Positions 1-8,550 of a DNA stretch of 64,000 nucleotides are shown here, one piece after another. The notes under the pieces were generated by a model. It was not told the origin of the DNA. It ran no database searches and was given only the letters and a program-made list of their open reading frames with translations. The position numbers and the translations under genes are program-made. Each line of letters starts with the position of its first letter. Positions within the stretch are counted from its first letter, which is position 1. Location of the stretch: contig NZ_JAGSYH010000001.1 of assembly GCF_025685685.1 (NCBI RefSeq), positions 496,001 to 560,000 on the forward strand. Reading direction: 5' to 3'. The stretch comes from Acidicapsa dinghuensis. Its GTDB lineage: Bacteria; Acidobacteriota; Terriglobia; Terriglobales; Acidobacteriaceae.

Positions 1-592
1 AACTTCCCTTCTCTGACCGATATGCTTTCTGCGCGTCCAGCTCGATCGCCGCCTCGTCCGGCACCACGCTCGTCGCCCAGATCTGGCAGTGCGGGTGCGG
101 ATTGCTCGCGCCCATCATCGCCCCGCGATTTTCGAAAACCTGGATGTTCCTGATCCAATTCGTTTTCGCGATCTCCTCAGTCTCAGCCGCCCAGACATCG
201 ATCACGCGCCGGATATCCACACGCTCCATCTTCGCCAGCGTAAGGCTGTGATCTGGATGAAAGCACAGCACCTTGCAGATGCCTTCGACCGGCTCCGAAG
301 CCAGCAAAGGCGAGGCCGCCTCATCCAGATGTGCCGGTGGAACAGGCAAAACCGCAGCGTAATCGTTTACAAACGCAAAGACGCCTGTGTAATCAGGATT
401 CTGTTCATTCCCCGCCCGCTTATTCCCCGGACATAAATAGCACTCGGGGTCGTAGCTCACCCCAGCCGCCGGAGCGGTCTTGCTCACCTCACCCTGCCAC
501 GGACGCTGCGTCCTGTGCGGTGAAACCATCACCCACGAGCGCCGCAGCGGATTCCATCTGCGGTGCGGATACTGCCATCGCTTCTCCATCAT
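1..592 (-). CDS. galT: galactose-1-phosphate uridylyltransferase, C-terminus cut by window edge
   Basis: Leloir-pathway enzyme that exchanges UMP between UDP-glucose and galactose-1-phosphate. About 197 N-terminal codons are present; the rest lies beyond base 1. Visible family marks are the N-terminal stretch ending WVMVSPHRTQRPWQG, the zinc-binding pair in CYLCPGN, NPDYTGVFAFVND, and NPHPHCQIWA, which holds the catalytic histidine. The family usually reads HPHGQ, so Cys replaces Gly beside the active-site His. The start was chosen at tandem ATG codons (592 or 589) directly after a purine-rich GGAAGGGAAGGA, 17 bases after the stop of the ATP-grasp gene, so the two are probably co-transcribed. 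The family call is very secure; the exact ATG is not. Confidence 0.93.
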   Translation of the reverse strand, partial: MMEKRWQYPHRRWNPLRRSWVMVSPHRTQRPWQGEVSKTAPAAGVSYDPECYLCPGNKRAGNEQNPDYTGVFAFVNDYAAVLPVPPAHLDEAASPLLASEPVEGICKVLCFHPDHSLTLAKMERVDIRRVIDVWAAETEEIAKTNWIRNIQVFENRGAMMGASNPHPHCQIWATSVVPDEAAIELDAQKAYRSEKGS

Positions 593-609
593 TCCTTCCC
601 TTCCGATAC

Positions 610-1815
610 TCAGGCCGTAGGCCGCGCCGGAGGCGGCATCGACGCCAAATACTTCTCCACAAACGCGACACTGTACTCATCCAGCAGCGCCGCCACACGC
701 GCCGGATCCTGCGACCTGACGATCAGCCCCGCATGATGATGCTTTTTCATCCGGTAGACAATTTCCGGAGCGTTAAACAGCGACGTATCTGGATTTTCCT
801 CTTTGGCCAGACAAAGCACGCTGCCCGCATATTCCGCTCGAACCTGCGGAACGGCATACTCAGTCCTGCGAAAATCAGTCACCTCTATCTTCGCCCACTC
901 GCGCCAGAGATTCACGCCTGTCGCCTGCTCCACCAGGTCTGCAATAAACGCCCCGCCAACCCGCGCCGCAATCTCCAGGAAGTAGAATCGCCCATCCGCG
1001 TGCGCCTTGATGTACTCGCCATGTGTAACCCCGCGCTTCAGTCCCAGCCCCGGAGCAAGCCTCGCATTCAGCTCCGTAAGCTGCTTCCAGTCCTCGGAAT
1101 TCCGGTCCACCGAACGGGTCGTAAACACGCCGCCCTCATGCATTACCTGCATTGGCGGCTTGCCGTACCGATGCACAGCCGAGAACACCACCTTCCCATC
1201 CTTGATAATCGAATCCACATGAAAAATGTCCCCCGGCACAAACTGCTCCATCAGGAAATAGCTCTGCCGGTCGCCCAGTTCATCCAGCGCGCGCCAAAGC
1301 TGCTCCGGCTCCTGAATCTTCTTGATCCCCAGCGCTGAGGCCTCCGATCGCGGCTTCAACAGCCAGGGCGGAGAAACCCGGCCCATGTACTCCCGCAACT
1401 CGTCGTAGTTCAGCACCCGCACAAACTCCGGCACCAGAAACCCGGCATCCCGCGCACCCATCCGCATAGCCAGCTTGTCACGATAGTAAGCAATAGCCGT
1501 CGTGCCGATCCCCGGGATACGCATGTGCTCGCGAAGCTGCGCCGTCACTTCCATATCGAACTCGTCCAAAGCTACCAGACGATCAAACTTGCGCTCGCGA
1601 GACATCCAAGCCACAGTGTTCAAAATTTGTTCATTGGTTAGATTGGCAGGCATAGTCGCCAGGTCTTCCAGACATTCAAACGGCCACGCCCCATGACGAT
1701 GCTTTTCCAGAGTCAGCAGTGTCGTCTTGATACCCTGCGTATGCAGCTCGCGCAGAAAATCCTGCCCCTTCTCATACGTCGAGATGCAAAGAAACCGCTC
1801 GCTGTTATCAGCCAT
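610..1815 (-). CDS. ATP-grasp domain ligase-like protein
   Basis: 401 residues with an ATP-grasp fold: RDKLAMR (112-118) opens the domain, the glycine/serine-rich lysine loop LLKPRSEASALGIKK lies at 152-166, MEQFVPG at 189-195 supplies adenine-side contacts, and FLEIAARVGG at 279-288 is the usual metal/ATP-binding Glu-x-x-x-Arg segment. Proteins of this type join a carboxylate to an amine or thiol through an acyl-phosphate, but the substrate cannot be read from the sequence. It is upstream of, and probably in an operon with, galT, which may point to sugar-linked metabolism; that is inference. It is cytoplasmic, with no signal peptide. The ATG at 1815 is the natural start. Confidence 0.85.
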   Translation of the reverse strand: MADNSERFLCISTYEKGQDFLRELHTQGIKTTLLTLEKHRHGAWPFECLEDLATMPANLTNEQILNTVAWMSRERKFDRLVALDEFDMEVTAQLREHMRIPGIGTTAIAYYRDKLAMRMGARDAGFLVPEFVRVLNYDELREYMGRVSPPWLLKPRSEASALGIKKIQEPEQLWRALDELGDRQSYFLMEQFVPGDIFHVDSIIKDGKVVFSAVHRYGKPPMQVMHEGGVFTTRSVDRNSEDWKQLTELNARLAPGLGLKRGVTHGEYIKAHADGRFYFLEIAARVGGAFIADLVEQATGVNLWREWAKIEVTDFRRTEYAVPQVRAEYAGSVLCLAKEENPDTSLFNAPEIVYRMKKHHHAGLIVRSQDPARVAALLDEYSVAFVEKYLASMPPPARPTA

Positions 1816-2007
1816 GCCTCTCTCCCATCCTCAACCCTGCCATGCGCTCGCAAAATCTATCCCTCTGCGCAGGACCGTAGTGTGTGCTCAAGTGACGATA
1901 GTTCTACCATACCGGCCGCGCCTGACATCAAAAGGCCCGGGCTCTCACTCGCGCAATGTTCGATACACTCATTCAGGTAGTACTCGCCGTCTAACTCTAC
2001 GCCCGTT

Positions 2008-2604
2008 ATGTTGAATCTCAGCGATATCCCCGATCTTCACGACCAGCTCACGGTTGCCTGGCATCGCGAAGCACTTGAAGCCTGGCAACGTCCGCTGGAC
2101 CCATGGAGCGAACTCGTTGCACGGCAGCACCTGGCGAATTTTGAGCTCTGGCATACCGAAGATGAGGCTCGCACCCCCGAAGCGACCGATGCGGACCTCG
2201 CACGCGTCAAGCGCCGCATCGACTCCACCAACCAGCGCCGCAACGATCTGTCGGAACAGATCGATCAACTCCTCCTCGAAAAGCTCGCCACGGCTGGTAT
2301 GCCAAACGAGACGTCCCCTTTGCACTCCGAGTCGCCCGGCCTGATGATCGACCGGCTCTCCATCCTTGCCCTTAAGCTCTACCACACGCGCGAAGAGATG
2401 GAGCGGCCCGACGCCCCACAGGGCCACTTCGAACGCAATCAGGAACGGCTCGCAATCCTCGCAATCCAGCGCAATGACCTCGCAGCCTGCCTGGTCCGCC
2501 TCTGGGAGGAATCGCTCTCCGGCACGCGCCGTTTCAAGCTCTACCGCCAGCTCAAGATGTATAACGACCCTTCGTTGAATCCCTCCGTCTACCGCAACTC
2601 ATGA
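2008..2604 (+). CDS. DUF4254 family protein
   Basis: 198 residues matching the DUF4254 pattern: NFELWHTEDEAR near residue 45 and SPGLMIDRLSILALKLYH near residue 112, with an all-helical, charged composition. Function is unknown; in other bacteria the family is often found near cell-envelope polysaccharide genes. It is cytoplasmic, with no signal or membrane segment. It is transcribed divergently from the ATP-grasp/galT pair across a 192-base spacer. The ATG at 2008 is the first in frame. The C-terminus ends PSVYRNS. Confidence 0.85.
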   Translation: MLNLSDIPDLHDQLTVAWHREALEAWQRPLDPWSELVARQHLANFELWHTEDEARTPEATDADLARVKRRIDSTNQRRNDLSEQIDQLLLEKLATAGMPNETSPLHSESPGLMIDRLSILALKLYHTREEMERPDAPQGHFERNQERLAILAIQRNDLAACLVRLWEESLSGTRRFKLYRQLKMYNDPSLNPSVYRNS

Positions 2605-2647
2605 GGACTTTGATGCCTCTCCATACTCGCCACTGTTCCCACGCCCA

Positions 2648-2676
2648 TTGACGTAGCGCAGGCTTGTGCGTATAAA
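2648..2676 (+). promoter_or_regulatory. sigma-70 type promoter
   Basis: TTGACG (2648-2653) and TATAAA (2671-2676) are separated by exactly 17 bases, close to a consensus housekeeping promoter. It would start transcription near 2683 and drive the TPR gene at 2765, and probably yvcK behind it. No experimental support. Confidence 0.65.
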
Positions 2677-2678
2677 GA

Positions 2679-2715
2679 GGGGCTGAAGATACAATCGCTT
2701 AAGCGGTTGAGCCCC
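2679..2715 (+). promoter_or_regulatory. structured 5' leader hairpin
   Basis: Directly at the predicted transcript start lies a compact fold. An outer stem GGGGCT/AGCCCC (2679-2684 with 2710-2715) carries a 7-base 5' bulge. An inner 7-bp stem CAATCGC/GCGGTTG (one G-U pair) is capped by a TTAA loop (2699-2702). It is followed by about 50 bases before the TPR start codon. It could protect the 5' end or regulate translation. No known riboswitch was recognised. Confidence 0.45.
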
Positions 2716-2764
2716 TGAAATTGCAAAACCAGGCAACCAGGACCGCTCCACCGGCGATTGAAAC

Positions 2765-3328
2765 ATGAGCTCTGAGGCCAGAACCACCTTGTCCACCCGC
2801 AAGAAAGCAACACCGCCCAGCACACGCCCTAGCGGGACCGGGAACCACGTCGATACGGAATCCCTTCAGCACTATCAGTCCGCGCTTCAGCTTCTTCAGC
2901 AGTCAAAGTTCGACAAAGCGCTCATCGCTTTTGAAAAGCTGCTCGGAACAGCTCCACCGCCACTTGCCGAACGCTGCCGCATCTATGTGAGCGCCTGCCA
3001 TCGCGAGCTGAGCAAGACCACCCTCGAATTCATTTCGGTCGAGGAGCAATACGACTACGCGGTCTCGCTGCTGAATATGGACTACTACGAGGAAGCTCGC
3101 GAGCAGTTCTCTCACATCCTCAACAAGAGCCCCCAAGCCGACTATGCCCTGTATGGCCTGGCTGTTCTCGACGCCATCACAGGACAGATCGAGGAGTGTC
3201 TCGAACACCTAGCGCGCGCTATTGAGACCAACCCGCGCAATCGCCTGCAGGCTCGCACCGACAGCGATTTCCAGAACGTGCAGGACGATCCCCGCTTTAC
3301 GGAACTGCTCTACCCCGAGAACCCGTAA
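2765..3328 (+). CDS. TPR-repeat protein
   Basis: 187 residues. After a Ser/Thr-rich, probably disordered N-terminus (about 1-30), helical tetratricopeptide-type repeats follow: residues 35-70 (HYQSALQLLQQSKFDKALIAFEKLL), about 95-125 (YDYAVSLLNMDYYEEAREQFSHIL) and 128-160 (DYALYGLAVLDAITGQIEECLEHLARAI). It ends with the FQNVQDDPRFTELL element common in TPR proteins. It is probably a protein-protein scaffold in the cytoplasm, with no signal peptide. It lies 40 bases upstream of yvcK on the same strand, so the two probably form an operon behind the promoter at 2648. Partner unknown. Confidence 0.8.
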   Translation: MSSEARTTLSTRKKATPPSTRPSGTGNHVDTESLQHYQSALQLLQQSKFDKALIAFEKLLGTAPPPLAERCRIYVSACHRELSKTTLEFISVEEQYDYAVSLLNMDYYEEAREQFSHILNKSPQADYALYGLAVLDAITGQIEECLEHLARAIETNPRNRLQARTDSDFQNVQDDPRFTELLYPENP

Positions 3329-3368
3329 ACTGGATCGAGGACCGCTCTTCGTCATTGCGCTTCAAAGG

Positions 3369-4454
3369 ATGCGAACGTCGACGATCACGTCCTCACTCGC
3401 CGACAAGGATCCGAATTTGACCGCCTCTGCCAGCATTTCGCCGCCCGCCGCCTTGCGCGTAGTGGCAATTGGCGGAGGCACAGGTCTCTCTACCCTTCTT
3501 CGTGGCCTCAGGCGTCACGTTGCCGTTCCCGGCCAGACTACTGAAACCGGAATCATCTCCGACCTGGCCGCGCTCGTTACCGTGACCGATGACGGCGGCT
3601 CCTCAGGCCGTTTGCGTAAGGGCTTCAATATGCTTCCGCCCGGCGACCTGCGCAACTGCATGGTTGCCCTCAGTGAAGAAGAAGATCTCATCTCCCAGCT
3701 ATTCCGGCATCGCTTCAAATCCGGTGGAGACATCGAAGGCCACAACTTCGGCAATCTTTTCGTAGCCGCACTAACCGAAATCACCGGCGATTTTGGCCAG
3801 GCCATCCAGCTAGCCTCAAAGATTCTCGCCACACGCGGCCGCATCTATCCCGTGACTACCGCGAACGCTACCCTCGTGGCCGAAATGGACGACGGATCAC
3901 TCGTCCGTGGCGAAACCAACATCAGCGCCAGCAAGCGCCGAATCGTCGAGCTCACGCTTGAGCCGCCAGATGCCGCTCCTTTGCCCGAGGCTCTTGAAGC
4001 CATCGAGCGCGCCGATCTGATTACAGTCGGCCCCGGCTCGCTCTACACCTCGCTCATCACCAACCTGCTCGTGAAAGGTATTCCCGAGGCGCTCACCCGC
4101 GCCTGCGGTGTTCGCGTCTTCATCTGCAATCTCATGACACAGGCCAATGAGAGCCTTGGCCTGACCGCCTCGCAGCACATCGAGCGCATCTACGAGCACA
4201 CTGGCGCACCTATCTTCGACTACGCCATCCTCAACTCCGCACCTGTCTCGCCTGAGATGCTGCTCCGTTACGCTGCAGAGGGCGCAGCACCGATCATCCC
4301 CGATGTCGACCGCGTCGAAAGTCTAGGCGTACGATGCATCGTCGGCAACTTCCTCAGTGAAGGCGAAGTACTCCGCCACGCAGGAGATAAAGTTGCCGGA
4401 GCGCTCCTCGAGCTTGGCCGTCTTTCCATGATTAAAAATCTCGCTGGAGCCTGA
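3369..4454 (+). CDS. yvcK: YvcK/CofD-like gluconeogenesis factor
   Basis: 361 residues from the ATG at 3369. Family marks are the nucleotide-sugar-binding loop VVAIGGGTGLSTLLRGL near the N-terminus, VTVTDDGGSSGRLRK, PPGDLRNCMVALS, GHNFGNLFVAALTE, and GPGSLYTSLITNLLV. In Bacillus this family binds UDP-sugars and is needed for cell shape and growth on gluconeogenic carbon; activity here is inferred. The frame is open upstream to 3222, overlapping the TPR gene, but the homologous part begins only at VVAIGGG. 3369 was therefore chosen; it has only CAAAGG abutting it, so a GTG or TTG further in is possible. Confidence 0.88.
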   Translation: MRTSTITSSLADKDPNLTASASISPPAALRVVAIGGGTGLSTLLRGLRRHVAVPGQTTETGIISDLAALVTVTDDGGSSGRLRKGFNMLPPGDLRNCMVALSEEEDLISQLFRHRFKSGGDIEGHNFGNLFVAALTEITGDFGQAIQLASKILATRGRIYPVTTANATLVAEMDDGSLVRGETNISASKRRIVELTLEPPDAAPLPEALEAIERADLITVGPGSLYTSLITNLLVKGIPEALTRACGVRVFICNLMTQANESLGLTASQHIERIYEHTGAPIFDYAILNSAPVSPEMLLRYAAEGAAPIIPDVDRVESLGVRCIVGNFLSEGEVLRHAGDKVAGALLELGRLSMIKNLAGA

Positions 4455-4552
4455 TGTAGAGCGAGAATCTACTTCCCGTACCTGCCGGAATCCCGTACAT
4501 TGGTGGCGCACGGAATTGCTGTCCCTGCATCTCGATTCCTGGAGAGAAAAAC

Positions 4553-5074
4553 ATGCGTCCTACTCGCACCTGGATCGCTGTCGGTACCGTAGTGTTAGCT
4601 GGCGTCATCGTCGCATGGGCACAGGGCCGCAAGCCCGGCCTGTGGGAGATGACCACCACCATGACCTGGCAGCAATCTCCATTCCTCGCTGGAATGACGC
4701 CTCCGGGCGGACCCAACTCGCCTTTTGGCGGAGGCCCGCGCACCACGCAAGTCTGCCTAACTCAGGAGATCATTGATAAATACGGCGCTCCCGTCCCGCA
4801 GATCCGCCGTGGCGACTGCACATTTACCAATGTCAACAAGACCGATCACAGTATGACCGCGGATATGGTCTGCACCGGCATGATGAGCGGCAAAGGCACC
4901 GTGCAATCCTCCTGGGACGATCCTGAGCACGCCAAGGGCAGTGTGCATTTCACAGGCAGCATTCAAGGCCGTGGCGGAAACACGCCGGTCGAGTGGACCA
5001 GCGAATCGACCTCGGTCTTTAAAGGCTCCGATTGCGGCGATGTGAAACCGATTCCAATTCCAGCGGATAAGTAG
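4553..5074 (+). CDS. DUF3617 family exported protein
   Basis: 173 residues. An N-terminal signal peptide (about residues 1-24, ending VAWAQ) is followed by KPGLWEMTTTM, the hallmark opening of DUF3617. A Cys-containing region follows (VCLTQEII, GDCTFTNVN, MVCTGMM, SDCGDV) with four cysteines that could form two disulfides in the periplasm. A Pro/Gly-rich insert (PPGGPNSPFGGGP) sits at about 50-62. The family's function is unknown. The gene stands alone between yvcK and the convergent rlmN. The ATG at 4553 follows GGAGAGAAAAAC, a good ribosome-binding site. Confidence 0.82.
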   Translation: MRPTRTWIAVGTVVLAGVIVAWAQGRKPGLWEMTTTMTWQQSPFLAGMTPPGGPNSPFGGGPRTTQVCLTQEIIDKYGAPVPQIRRGDCTFTNVNKTDHSMTADMVCTGMMSGKGTVQSSWDDPEHAKGSVHFTGSIQGRGGNTPVEWTSESTSVFKGSDCGDVKPIPIPADK

Positions 5075-5086
5075 CCGGATACGCGC

Positions 5087-6298
5087 TTACGCGGCGGGCG
5101 CGGCGTTCTCAGTCGTCCGCTTTAACTGACCGCAGGCCGCGTAAATATCCCGTCCTCTTGGCCGCCGGACATACGTCTGTATGCCGGCGGCAAGCAACAG
5201 CTTTTGGAACGCCAGCACAGACTCAGCCGTCGGGCTCTCATACGCAATGCCCGGTCCGGGATTCCAGGCGATCAGATTGACCATTGCTGGTAAGTTGGCG
5301 CGCCGCACCAGCTTGATGACATCCGCTGCGTGCTCCGGCCGATCGGTGACGCCGCCCAGCATCACATACTCGAACGTTACCTTCTCGCGCCCTTTGAACG
5401 GGATCGTCCGTACGGCATCCAGTACCGCGGCGATATTCCATTTGCGATTCACCGGCATAACGGCTTCGCGCACCGAATCATTCGGAGCGTTCAGGCTGAT
5501 TGCCAGCTTTGGCCTTGCAGGCTCTTGAGCAAACCGCAAAATCCCCGGCACAATCCCCGACGTCGAAACCGTCATTCTCTGCGCCGCAATTCCAACCTCA
5601 TCCATCAGAATCCGCACTGCGGCCATGAAATTGTCGTAGTTCAGAAACGGCTCGCCCATGCCCATGAACACGAGATTGACGCGATTCCTATTCAATTCCA
5701 CTGCGTGGCGATCGAGCACCGCAACCACCTGCCCGGCAATCTCGCCTGCCGTCAAGTTCCTCTGCAGCCCCAGCTTCGCCGTCAAGCAGAACTGGCAGTT
5801 GACCGCGCATCCGATCTGGCTCGACACGCAAATCGTTGCCCGCTTCCAGCCACGCGCTCCGCTCTCGGCATCCTCTTCGCTGAACTCGGCTCCGCCGTCG
5901 CCTTCGGGCATCCACACAGTCTCCACCGTCTGTCCGCCCACATCGATCAGGTATCGCTCTGTTCCATCTACACTCTTGAAAGCCTGCGCAATGCGTGGCC
6001 TGCCAACATGCCAGCCCGCTCCAACCAGTTTGTCTTTGAGCGTCTGCGGCAGCGTCGTTACCTCATCCAGGCTCGATACACGCTGCTTATAGAGAGCATC
6101 CGTCATTTGCCGTCCGCGATACGGCTTCTCACCAAGTTCAGCGAAAACAGCGATCAATCCAGCCCTGTCGATGCCGAACAGTGCTCGCGTTGCCTGCGAA
6201 CCAGAATCGCGTGCAGACGCGATCTCCCCGACGGAAACCAATGGTCCTGTCAAAACATCGGATTTCAGGGCATCGGATTGTTGTTGGGCCGTCTTCAT
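5087..6298 (-). CDS. rlmN: 23S rRNA A2503 / tRNA A37 C2-methyltransferase, radical SAM
   Basis: About 403 residues. The radical-SAM [4Fe-4S] motif C-x3-C-x2-C (CAVNCQFC) is at residues 164-171. FMGMGEP and the C-terminal YAACGQL, whose Cys is the second catalytic residue, confirm RlmN rather than Cfr. It methylates C2 of A2503 in 23S rRNA and A37 of some tRNAs. A hydrophilic insert of about 15-18 residues (rich in Gly, Glu, Ser) separates VETVWMPE from the usual TICVSSQIGC, longer than in typical homologues. The frame runs back to 6376, but the ATG at 6298 gives a family-like N-terminus. Divergent from the M16 peptidase. Confidence 0.95.
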   Translation of the reverse strand: MKTAQQQSDALKSDVLTGPLVSVGEIASARDSGSQATRALFGIDRAGLIAVFAELGEKPYRGRQMTDALYKQRVSSLDEVTTLPQTLKDKLVGAGWHVGRPRIAQAFKSVDGTERYLIDVGGQTVETVWMPEGDGGAEFSEEDAESGARGWKRATICVSSQIGCAVNCQFCLTAKLGLQRNLTAGEIAGQVVAVLDRHAVELNRNRVNLVFMGMGEPFLNYDNFMAAVRILMDEVGIAAQRMTVSTSGIVPGILRFAQEPARPKLAISLNAPNDSVREAVMPVNRKWNIAAVLDAVRTIPFKGREKVTFEYVMLGGVTDRPEHAADVIKLVRRANLPAMVNLIAWNPGPGIAYESPTAESVLAFQKLLLAAGIQTYVRRPRGRDIYAACGQLKRTTENAAPAA

Positions 6299-6455
6299 GG
6301 CAACTATAGCCGTATTCCGCGCGCTTCTTTCAGGATACCAGCGGAATAAGTTTTCGAGTGACTTGCCGCTCTTCAACTTAGTTCGTCATTTACAGCAACC
6401 AGCGACTCAATGCGGGGTTTCGGCTGCCAGAACAATTACAATCAAAGAGACAGAC

Positions 6456-7760
6456 ATGGCAATTTCTTCCGCTAACTCGCCCGATCCTACCACCCAGCGC
6501 AACCTGCGCCGCACCGTTCTGCCCAACGGTCTCATCGTTCTCACAGAACGCATGGAGCATCTGCGCTCCGTAGCCATGGGCATCTGGGTCAAGTCCGGCT
6601 CGCGCTATGAGGCAGCCGAGATCAATGGCATCTCGCACTTTGTCGAGCACATGCTCTTCAAAGGCACACGCTCTCGCTCCGCCCAGCACATAGCCCGCGA
6701 GATGGACGCGATCGGAGGCAATCTCGACGCCTTTACCGGCAAAGAGACCATCTGTTTCAGCGTCAAGGCGCTTTCGAATCACGTTCCCATCGCGCTCGAC
6801 GTGCTCTCCGACCTAGTCTTGAACCCCGTCTTTGCCGACATCGATGTCGAGCGTGAACGCGGCGTCATTCTTGAAGAGATCAAGATCGACGAGGACAATC
6901 CCGACGTGCTCGTGCACGAAATCTTCACCCAGAACTTCTGGAAGGATCAGCCACTCGGCAAGCCCATTCTAGGCACCACTAAGACGGTTTCAGGCTTTCA
7001 ACAGGACACGCTATTTGGCTACCACACCGACCGCTTCCGCGCCGGAAACATGGTCTTTTCTGCCGCCGGCAATCTGGATCATGATCAGTTCGTGACCGCC
7101 GTAGCCGAGAAGTTCAGCCCGCTCCGTTCCGGCACTGTCGCCATCGATTTTGGCGCACCGCACGTCAGCGCTCCCGTCATTCTGCGCAATAAGCGTTCCC
7201 TCGAACAGGTGCAAATCTGCCTCGGCGTACCCTCGCCGCCCATCACGGACGAGAACCGCTACGCCACTCTCATCCTCAATACAGTGCTCGGCGGCGGCAT
7301 GAGCTCGCGGCTCTTCCAGACCATCCGCGAAGAGCGCGGCATGGCCTACTCCATCTACTCCGACCTCAGTCCGTACAGCGACACCGGCGCACTTTGCGTC
7401 TTCGCCGGTACTTCGGCGGATAAGGCTCTGCAGATGATCGATCTGGTCATGGCCGAGTTCCGCAATCTGAAGGAATCGTCTCTTACCGACGAAGAACTCA
7501 CCCGCGCTAAGGAGCAGGTCAAGGGCAACATCTTGCTGGGTCTTGAAAGCTCGGGCTCGCGCATGTCGAACCTTGCCCGGCAAGAGATGTACTTCAACCA
7601 CTTCTTCAGCGTTGAAGAAGTCCTGGATCGGCTCGACGCAGTCACCGCCGATCAGGTCCAGTTCATGGCGCAGAAGCTTTTCATCTCTGACCGCATCGCC
7701 GTAACACTCCTCGGACGGCTCGACGGCATCAAGCTCGACCGTTCACGCCTTGTTTGCTGA
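6456..7760 (+). CDS. M16 family zinc peptidase
   Basis: 434 residues, the usual length of single-domain-pair M16B peptidases (processing-peptidase/PqqL type). The inverted zinc motif HFVEH (61-65) and the downstream glutamate in ILEEIKIDED give the third ligand. GKETICFS and the C-terminal GGGMSSRLFQTIREERGMAYSIYS are family hallmarks. No signal peptide is visible, so it is probably cytoplasmic. The frame extends upstream to 6171, but that part has no homology-like content and overlaps the divergent rlmN start. The ATG at 6456 behind AAAGAGACAGAC was chosen. Confidence 0.93.
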   Translation: MAISSANSPDPTTQRNLRRTVLPNGLIVLTERMEHLRSVAMGIWVKSGSRYEAAEINGISHFVEHMLFKGTRSRSAQHIAREMDAIGGNLDAFTGKETICFSVKALSNHVPIALDVLSDLVLNPVFADIDVERERGVILEEIKIDEDNPDVLVHEIFTQNFWKDQPLGKPILGTTKTVSGFQQDTLFGYHTDRFRAGNMVFSAAGNLDHDQFVTAVAEKFSPLRSGTVAIDFGAPHVSAPVILRNKRSLEQVQICLGVPSPPITDENRYATLILNTVLGGGMSSRLFQTIREERGMAYSIYSDLSPYSDTGALCVFAGTSADKALQMIDLVMAEFRNLKESSLTDEELTRAKEQVKGNILLGLESSGSRMSNLARQEMYFNHFFSVEEVLDRLDAVTADQVQFMAQKLFISDRIAVTLLGRLDGIKLDRSRLVC

Positions 7761-7808
7761 TCCACTCCGCGGAAGTTCGCAGGCAGAATCGCTATTTTCA
7801 CCTCTGTG

Positions 7809-7828
7809 CGAGCGTTTGCACGCGCTCG
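7809..7828 (+). terminator. hairpin after M16 gene
   Basis: CGAGCG (7809-7814) and CGCTCG (7823-7828) form a 6-bp GC-rich stem with an 8-base loop, 48 bases after the M16 stop codon. No T-run follows, so termination is only a suggestion. The rest of the 239-base gap to the prepilin gene shows no clear promoter. Confidence 0.35.
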
Positions 7829-7999
7829 AACGTCAACCAATATGGCTTGTTCCACAATGAACGCAGACGCGATTTGGCGATATGAACAGGACTTTGCATC
7901 CACCCCTGACTGGCGTTAGCATTTGTGTGACAGTTCCGGCTCGATTGCACCGGGCATCAACAGACTGGAATCAGCATCTCCCTGAGGCTTTGGATTCTC

Positions 8000-8515
8000 A
8001 TGAACACACCGCAAGTTAAGCACCGCCGCCAACGCCCCAACGGCTTTACGCTGATGGAGTTGCTCATTGTCATCAGCATCATGCTGATCCTGATGCTGCT
8101 GGCCATTCCGAACTTCAACAAAATGAAGATGTCGGTCAACGAGAAATCGGCGATCAACTCGCTGCAGGTCATCTACAAAGACCAGATTTCGTACCAGAAC
8201 GACTATCCCGCCAACGGATTTGCCTCTACGCTGGATCAACTTGGCGGCGATCCCAAGTCGGGTAATCCGACTCCGCAAAGCGCCCAGTTGCTGTCGGGAA
8301 CGCTGCAAAACGGTGTGAAGGATGGCTATCAGTTCGCTATCACCAACGTAACCAAGGTCACAGTCGGAAACACCGACCAGATCACCAGCTTTCAAGTCAC
8401 TGCGGTGCCACTCGCTGTCGGCAAAACCGGTAATCGCGGGTATTGCGAAGATAACCAGGGCCAGATCAAATACGACCCGCAAGGCGGCACAAACTGCACC
8501 CAGGCCGTGCAATAA
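8000..8515 (+). CDS. type IV pilin-like / type II secretion pseudopilin
   Basis: 171 residues. A short positively charged leader (about 14 residues) ends at NGFTLMELLIVISIMLILMLLAIPNF, the class III prepilin signal: cleavage before Phe, Glu at +5, then a roughly 20-residue hydrophobic stem helix. The soluble part carries a C-terminal cysteine pair (YCEDNQ and NCTQ) that could close a pilin-type D-loop. It would be processed by prepilin peptidase and assembled at the inner membrane. No other pilus or T2SS gene is in the window. LolA follows after 35 bases, so co-transcription is likely. Confidence 0.88.
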   Translation: MNTPQVKHRRQRPNGFTLMELLIVISIMLILMLLAIPNFNKMKMSVNEKSAINSLQVIYKDQISYQNDYPANGFASTLDQLGGDPKSGNPTPQSAQLLSGTLQNGVKDGYQFAITNVTKVTVGNTDQITSFQVTAVPLAVGKTGNRGYCEDNQGQIKYDPQGGTNCTQAVQ

Positions 8516-8550
8516 CAACTAGCCTCGAAGTCCGGCAAAGCAACAGCGCA

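Noticed and set aside
331..1338. 335-residue open frame on the plus strand opposite the ATP-grasp and galT genes
   Set aside because: It is the antisense shadow of two well-supported minus-strand genes; its Arg/His/Pro-rich composition matches no fold.
5330..6349. 339-residue open frame opposite rlmN
   Set aside because: rlmN motifs on the other strand are unambiguous, and the frame has low-complexity shadow composition.
6171..6455. N-terminal extension of the M16 frame
   Set aside because: It overlaps the start of divergent rlmN and has no family-like sequence; the core begins after 6456.
7900..7999. TGGC/TTGC elements upstream of the prepilin gene as a sigma-54 promoter (as for many pilA genes)
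   Set aside because: No pair has the required 10-base spacing between GG and GC.
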